Below are positions 60,235 to 64,000 of a stretch of DNA of 64,000 nt, in pieces. The notes beneath the pieces were generated by a model. That model saw only the letters and a program-made list of their open reading frames with translations, searched no databases and had not been told where the DNA came from. Where the stretch lies: contig JBIKUD010000008.1 in NCBI GenBank assembly GCA_044347745.1, forward strand, positions 1 through 64,000, in the 5' to 3' direction. Positions within the stretch are counted from its first letter, which is position 1. Each line of letters begins with the position of its first letter. The stretch comes from JAIBBV01 sp044347745. GTDB taxonomy: Bacteria > Bdellovibrionota_C > UBA2361 > JAFLCA01. The position numbers and the translations under genes are program-made.

Positions 60235-60894
60235 ATGAAAGAGAAGGTTGCTGAAGAAATCGCACGACTTGTCCAGGATGGTCAGATTATTGGCGTCGGC
60301 ACGGGCACCACAGTTGACTGTGCTCTTGAAGCCATAGGTCGCCGGATTCAAACTGAAAAATTGCGTCTATCTGTCGTTCCCACCTCCCTTGAGAGTGCCT
60401 GGCGCTGCGAGTCACTTGGATTGCAGGTGCTTCATTCAGCCTACAGTGGCGTGCTGAATTGGGGCTTCGACGGAGCGGATGCCGTAAATTCTCAAAAATG
60501 GCTTATCAAGGGAAAAGGCGGAGCGCTTTTTCAAGAGAAAGTTTTAGCTGCGCGCTGCAAAACTTTTCTGGTGATAGTTGATGAATCAAAAATTGTGAGC
60601 GATCTTTCAGTTTGCCCTATCCCACTCGAAGTACTTCCTCAAGCTCGCGCGCATGTAGAGAGAGAATTGAAATTGCGTGGCGCTCAATCTGTTACTCTTA
60701 GACAAGGTACTGGGAAACACGGCCCAATAATTTCGGAACAAGGCAATATTCTGCTCGATGCAAAATTTGCCCAAATCGGACCAGGCCTCGAAAAAGATCT
60801 AAAGACCATAGTTGGAGTTGTTGAGTCTGGCCTCTTTATTGGCTATGCCTCTGAGGTGTTGGTCGGTACGGCAGCTGGCGTGCGACGTCTTTGA
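60235..60894 (+). CDS. rpiA: Ribose-5-phosphate isomerase A
   Basis: 219 residues. GVGTGTTVDCAL, DGADAVNSQKWLIKGKGGALFQEK and VDESKIV are RpiA signatures, giving the phosphate-binding loop, catalytic acid and Lys. Converts ribose 5-phosphate and ribulose 5-phosphate in the pentose phosphate pathway, same pathway as transketolase at 33.6 kb. Same-strand gene 27 bp after the SDR. Confidence 0.93.
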   Translation: MKEKVAEEIARLVQDGQIIGVGTGTTVDCALEAIGRRIQTEKLRLSVVPTSLESAWRCESLGLQVLHSAYSGVLNWGFDGADAVNSQKWLIKGKGGALFQEKVLAARCKTFLVIVDESKIVSDLSVCPIPLEVLPQARAHVERELKLRGAQSVTLRQGTGKHGPIISEQGNILLDAKFAQIGPGLEKDLKTIVGVVESGLFIGYASEVLVGTAAGVRRL

Positions 60895-60945
60895 ATGAGC
60901 TCTGCGCTTTATCAAATGACTAACATGAAGAAGTTCAAGTGTAAT

Positions 60946-61227
60946 TTAGATCGGGCGCGCTGATGCGATTGAAAACTCCACCTTTGCTCCTTTTTCTTGT
61001 TCTTTGAGGAGGAGTTGGCAGCCGTGCTGAGTGGCTTCATGTAAATTATGGACAGGCCGTAATGCGATTTGCTCGGATTGGCGTTCTGGCATAATGAGAA
61101 CAAAATGTTCAGTTGCTTTTACCAAAAACACAGAACCTTCCTTTGCATAACTGCCAACCGGTTTTGCAGCTCTGAACGCATCGAGTAAAAGTGGAAAATC
61201 TGAATTTTCGATGGTGATTATTTGCAT
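60946..61227 (-). CDS. Hypothetical small protein
   Basis: 93 residues, no domain recognised. It has a start MQIITIENSDFPLLLDAF, a beta pair (SVFLVKATEHFVLIMPE) and a helical centre with HNLHEATQHG. Soluble. Codon composition looks protein-coding, but there is no clear ribosome-binding site. It begins the accessory island that ends the window. Converges on rpiA. Confidence 0.5.
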   Translation of the reverse strand: MQIITIENSDFPLLLDAFRAAKPVGSYAKEGSVFLVKATEHFVLIMPERQSEQIALRPVHNLHEATQHGCQLLLKEQEKGAKVEFSIASARPI

Positions 61228-61330
61228 AGGAGTGTGGACTCGTATCCTCTCGGAATTTGCTGGCCAGGCCGCAGCAGATATCCTTTTCAGCTTTCAGTCT
61301 GCTGAGCCCATACCGTTTAAAATCGTCAGT

Positions 61331-61921
61331 TTATTTTAGATCTTGAGGCTTTGGTGCGTTTTTTGTGGTTCGTAAGATATTGTAATTATTTAATTTTGCC
61401 ATAGAGTGCTCGCCATTAATGACGATAAGATCATAGGGGCCGCGGCATTCACTATCACTCGCTACAATTTTTACGCTTCGACTTTGAATATTGACGTTGT
61501 CAAGACGAGAAACAAGCTCCGGAGTTGGAGCACATGAGAAGTAGCCTTGGATAAAAGTTGTAGGCTCTGATAGTTCCAGCTTCCTTGCCACATTCAAACA
61601 AGGGACGTCGCTTAGCGGGTGATTTAAGCCAAGTTGGATTCGAAGAGGAAAGTTAGGTTCGATACTCACAATATTCGCTTAAGGGTCTGACAACAATGCA
61701 ATCACGCAGGCGCTAGTACCAACAAATGAGCCAATTTCTAAGATATTTTTTGGAGAGCCAGCACCGTAGGCTGTAAAAATATCTTCAATTTCCCATGGAA
61801 GAATAGAACCACACTCTATACTTTTTCGCTGCAACCCAAGCGAAAACAGAATGTTCACAACTTACTCAAATCGTGAAACAAATGGAGAGTCGTTGGTCCA
61901 GGTGCATGGAACTACTGTCAT
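61331..61921 (-). pseudogene. Class I SAM methyltransferase broken by two TAA codons
   Basis: Starting from an ATG (61921) that overlaps the stop of the next gene upstream (ATGA), one frame runs to 61331 but is cut by TAA at 61862-61864 and at 61679-61681. Across both stops the reading continues logically: ILEIGSFVGTSACVIALLSDP, stop, ANIVSIEPNF is a SAM-binding motif I, and YDLIVINGEHS matches the Methyltransf_24 D/N-G-x-H block. After that the protein ends early, so the C terminus is also missing. Possible reinitiation at a GTG after the first stop would still meet the second. Confidence 0.7.
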
Positions 61922-62610
61922 GATTTTTCTGCGCCTCCACGGAGGAAGTTCGAGGATTTAGAATAAAAACCAATATTCTGACCCTTGAAGTTCAGTCGAA
62001 AGAAGCCAAGATCGAATCCGCTGGACTGCGCCACAACTGTCAGCCAAGAGAACCAATTGACGCCTTGCGGGGGAGTTTGTGGCTCATCGATTACACAACA
62101 TGGCAATAAGATGAAACTCTTGTTGAGTTCACGAGCCGCTTCAATAATTACTAAATTTGATCCATGGGCATGCAGGCCTATAAGGAGGTCGTAATTTGCT
62201 GCAACTGAGATCTCAAATTTTTGTGAGCGGTGCGGTACCGATTCTTTGGATAGACCCCGTCGGCGCCTATCTGCCAATAGTCTATGCTTCTCGGGTAGCG
62301 GTTGATACACTGGATCGATGACTTCGGCATCAAATCCTTGCTGCCGAAGGAGGTATGTCAGCAACCCCTTGCCACCACCCACGTCCGCCACTCGGCACGG
62401 CAGGTAGTTTTTGGCGACCCACTGTGCAAGCAAATCAAAGCGAAACTTGCCCATTTTAGGCAGGTTGTCCCCCGATAGTCGCTTCCCAGACTTAGCAGGA
62501 TCGGGCAAACCCAAACTTTCCAATGATGGAAGCGGTGGATACTTATGTTGTCTTCGCTGGTCCGGCCCGGGGCCTCTGTCACTGTTTGGGTCTACTCTGA
62601 AATCAGCCAT
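61918..62610 (-). CDS. SAM methyltransferase of Trm13/METTL25-like type
   Basis: 230 residues. Motif I VADVGGGKGLLTYLL (74-88), acidic VIDP, then a diagnostic GLHAHGSNLVIIEAAR and ILLPCCVID (CC at 171-172), as in TRM13/METTL25-related methyltransferases and their bacterial relatives with GLHPDxATE. Basic region RRRRG in the middle could bind RNA. The last 20 residues overlap the next, broken gene by ATGA. Likely a nucleic-acid or small-molecule methyltransferase; the intact member of the island. Confidence 0.7.
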   Translation of the reverse strand: MADFRVDPNSDRGPGPDQRRQHKYPPLPSLESLGLPDPAKSGKRLSGDNLPKMGKFRFDLLAQWVAKNYLPCRVADVGGGKGLLTYLLRQQGFDAEVIDPVYQPLPEKHRLLADRRRRGLSKESVPHRSQKFEISVAANYDLLIGLHAHGSNLVIIEAARELNKSFILLPCCVIDEPQTPPQGVNWFSWLTVVAQSSGFDLGFFRLNFKGQNIGFYSKSSNFLRGGAEKS

Positions 62611-62774
62611 ATCTTAAACGCAAATAGGGGAAGGAAATGGAGTGCATGCCCAATTAATTCAGCGCCCTTATTATATATAAAGGGTGATTTTAGTTCAATT
62701 CAAGTACCCATGCCACTGTAGTCCATGCTCTATAATAAAGATTGCGTACCTACAGTGGGTTCAAATTATTGACG

Positions 62775-63292
62775 CTAAATCCAAAATCTCTCAATGGAGT
62801 GACTGGGCGACTGGATCCCAGCTGCGTACCGACGAGCTCCTTCAAAATAATCCGGAAGAATCTGACTGGCATATAGTGCTAGGTCGTCCACTTTGCGATC
62901 GATGAAGTTCCCCACAATTAGCAATAACGGTGATGTCCCCAAAGCAATTTCCGCTGCCTGCTTGCTAGCTGACCTAGGTCCACCGACGTAGCACCGATAC
63001 GCTTACAGTAAGCAAGCTCTTCTGCTTTTTTGATGGCGGCTACAGTGTCGACATCGGTGCTACATCCAGTTGGAGCGAACGGCGTGTACGTGCTGCGACT
63101 AAAACAAGTCACTATTGTCCGAGTAATCCCGCCCAATGCGTGCATCGTCGCACCTCAGGAAAGCGCAATATCGTCCGGGTGCGGTGAGAGGCAGCCGATT
63201 CCTCTAGTCTCGTCGAGCCCAAGTAACTCAAATAAGGTTGTGGTATCAGCTGCGTCGATCAACATTGAGAGATCCTCCCACTCTGTCCATCG
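62775..63292 (-). pseudogene. PIG-L/LmbE-type deacetylase with TGA at the usual Cys and a frameshift
   Basis: One frame reads IGCLSPHPDDIALS, a TGA (63155-63157), then GATMHALGG, TRTIVTCFSRSTYT and KKAEELAYCKRIGA: the PIG-L N-acetylglucosaminyl-deacetylase fold with its HPDD zinc motif. In relatives the position of the TGA is normally Cys (SCGG). Farther down, a +1 frame carries the expected next part (LLLIVGNFIDRKVDDLALYA, DYFEG) up to a TAG at 62775, without the second zinc His. So nonsense plus frameshift: a decayed gene. The start could be GTG 63292-63290 or the ATG at 63265. Confidence 0.7.
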
Positions 63293-63295
63293 CAC

Positions 63296-63886
63296 GTGCT
63301 CTTCAGTGAAGACCTACGACCTGAAAGGGCGGATGCTGAAAAGCAACTGGGCTCAAACTCAGTTGATCTTTTTTGGCATTCCGAAGATGCCCATTTTGCG
63401 AATAGTTGTGACTTTATAATGCTAATCTGCATCCGAGGCGATAGGGTCGCACGAACTCTTTTGAGTCTCGTGAAGCCGGAAAATCTGCCAAAGCACACAC
63501 TAAAAGCTCTCACTGAACCCTGGTATCAAATTTTCCCCGATGATTCATTCAGTAACGTGTCGCGGCCAAGAAGCAGTTGCGCCGTTTTCAGCAGTGCGCC
63601 TGGGGGCAAGTTGAGATTCGACCCAATGTTTACGATCTGTTCTAATCCAGAAGCATTTGCTGCTTTGCGGTGCTTGAATGACCTCATAAATGAGCAAGCA
63701 ATTTCAGTTTGCCTGGAACCAGGAGATTTATTGATTATCGATAATAGGCGATGTGTTCATGCGAGGACTAGATATCAGCCCCGCTTTGACGGTTGGGATA
63801 GGTGGCTTCAACGTATGAGCCTCTATCTCTCCCCGCCACCAGCCCACCTCCTTGAGGGGGAGAACGAGCCAATTATTCGGTTCTAG
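63296..63886 (+). pseudogene. Clavaminate-synthase-like Fe(II)/2OG oxygenase, N-terminally truncated
   Basis: About 196 residues from a GTG, with an in-frame stop at 63266-63268. WHSEDAHF gives the HxE metal pair (28, 30), the late GDLLIIDNRRCVHART gives the distal His (155) and Arg near 173 could bind 2-oxoglutarate. This HxE/D...H layout and the preceding motif match the arginine/asparagine hydroxylase and clavaminate-synthase subfamily of TauD-like oxygenases, usually about 330-360 residues with 150 more upstream. That N-terminal part is missing here. Overlaps head to head with the decayed PIG-L gene. Product may be unstable or inactive. Confidence 0.65.
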
Positions 63887-64000
63887 GCCCCGACTGATCC
63901 TGTCATATTATTGAACACTGGTCTCCTTTTAAGGTTGAGTCGACAAAGTCGTACGTTCGCGGCGAAGAACCAAAAAAAGTTCTTTCTGGGATAAGCCACG
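63887..64000. other. Right-edge spacer
   Basis: 114 bp after the oxygenase stop. A weak GAAC/GTTC stem with an A-rich loop (about 63968-63984) followed by TTTCT could be a terminator. No gene start visible before the edge. Confidence 0.3.

Noticed and set aside
62918..63265. Functional selenoprotein of PIG-L family
   Set aside because: A frameshift and the loss of the second zinc His indicate decay; listed only as a question to check.

Overview
The window looks like chromosomal DNA of an uncultured Gram-negative bacterium of roughly deltaproteobacterial or Bdellovibrionota-like type. This placement is an inference from gene content: lipoproteins and periplasmic proteins, a Tad pilus locus, an SspB-like ClpXP adaptor, RsmE, a GTP-dependent PEP carboxykinase, and Agl23-like and DUF2298 membrane proteins. 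No rRNA, tRNA or CRISPR array is visible.

Layout. 1-1.4 kb: a RelE/ParE-type toxin-antitoxin pair cut by the window edge, with a perfect operator palindrome, then an orphan gene bracketed by a 43-bp direct repeat. 1.6-5.1 kb: a 1162-residue protein with six copies of a 112-113-residue repeat, recognised as no known family. 5.2-9.4 kb: housekeeping genes (RDD/zinc-ribbon protein, rsmE, DsbA-kappa/HCCA-isomerase-like protein, MetF-like reductase). 9.46-13.87 kb: a NuoI-like ferredoxin, a DUF1329/LolA-like protein and a helical-repeat protein, bracketed by two inverted copies of a strongly structured element of about 175 bp. 14.2-18.7 kb: a Cys-rich lipoprotein, an SspB-like protein, an AMIN-like secreted protein and a Ser/Thr kinase operon with two exported coiled-coil proteins. 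18.95-26.5 kb: the main Tad locus (Flp-like pilin, CpaB, CpaF, TadB, a TadC carrying an extra pseudopilin-like tail, a pseudopilin, a receiver protein, TadZ). 26.9-35.6 kb: parC-parE preceded by two DnaA-box-like sites, a hydrolase, a thioredoxin-like protein and transketolase. 35.9-40.6 kb: three TadE/TadG-type proteins on the minus strand, one with a vWA domain and one with a 240-residue Thr/Pro mucin-like stalk. 40.7-56.2 kb: a glycosylation/membrane block (GT2, Agl23-like GT-C, two DUF2298 proteins of which one is fused to a GT39-like half, another GT-C-like protein), a BPL_N amidotransferase-like protein, a membrane-anchored degenerate ABC ATPase and a VKOR-DsbA fusion. 56.5-60.9 kb: pckG, a GT2, an SDR and rpiA. 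60.9-64 kb: a decaying accessory island with a Trm13/METTL25-like methyltransferase, a methyltransferase with two in-frame stops, a PIG-L deacetylase with a TGA exactly at its usual Cys plus a frameshift, and an N-terminally truncated clavaminate-synthase-like oxygenase.

How it fits together. The most coherent system is a Tad-type surface apparatus in two blocks. Its second block encodes Cys-capped pseudopilins, one with a Thr-rich stalk, and lies directly beside polyprenyl-phosphate-sugar and GT-C type glycosylation genes and a disulfide-forming VKOR-DsbA protein. A reasonable inference is an O-glycosylated, disulfide-rich adhesive pilus. No secretin, prepilin peptidase or TadD gene is present in the window. 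The least explained items are the structured repeat family, the six-repeat protein and the membrane-anchored pseudo-ABC protein.
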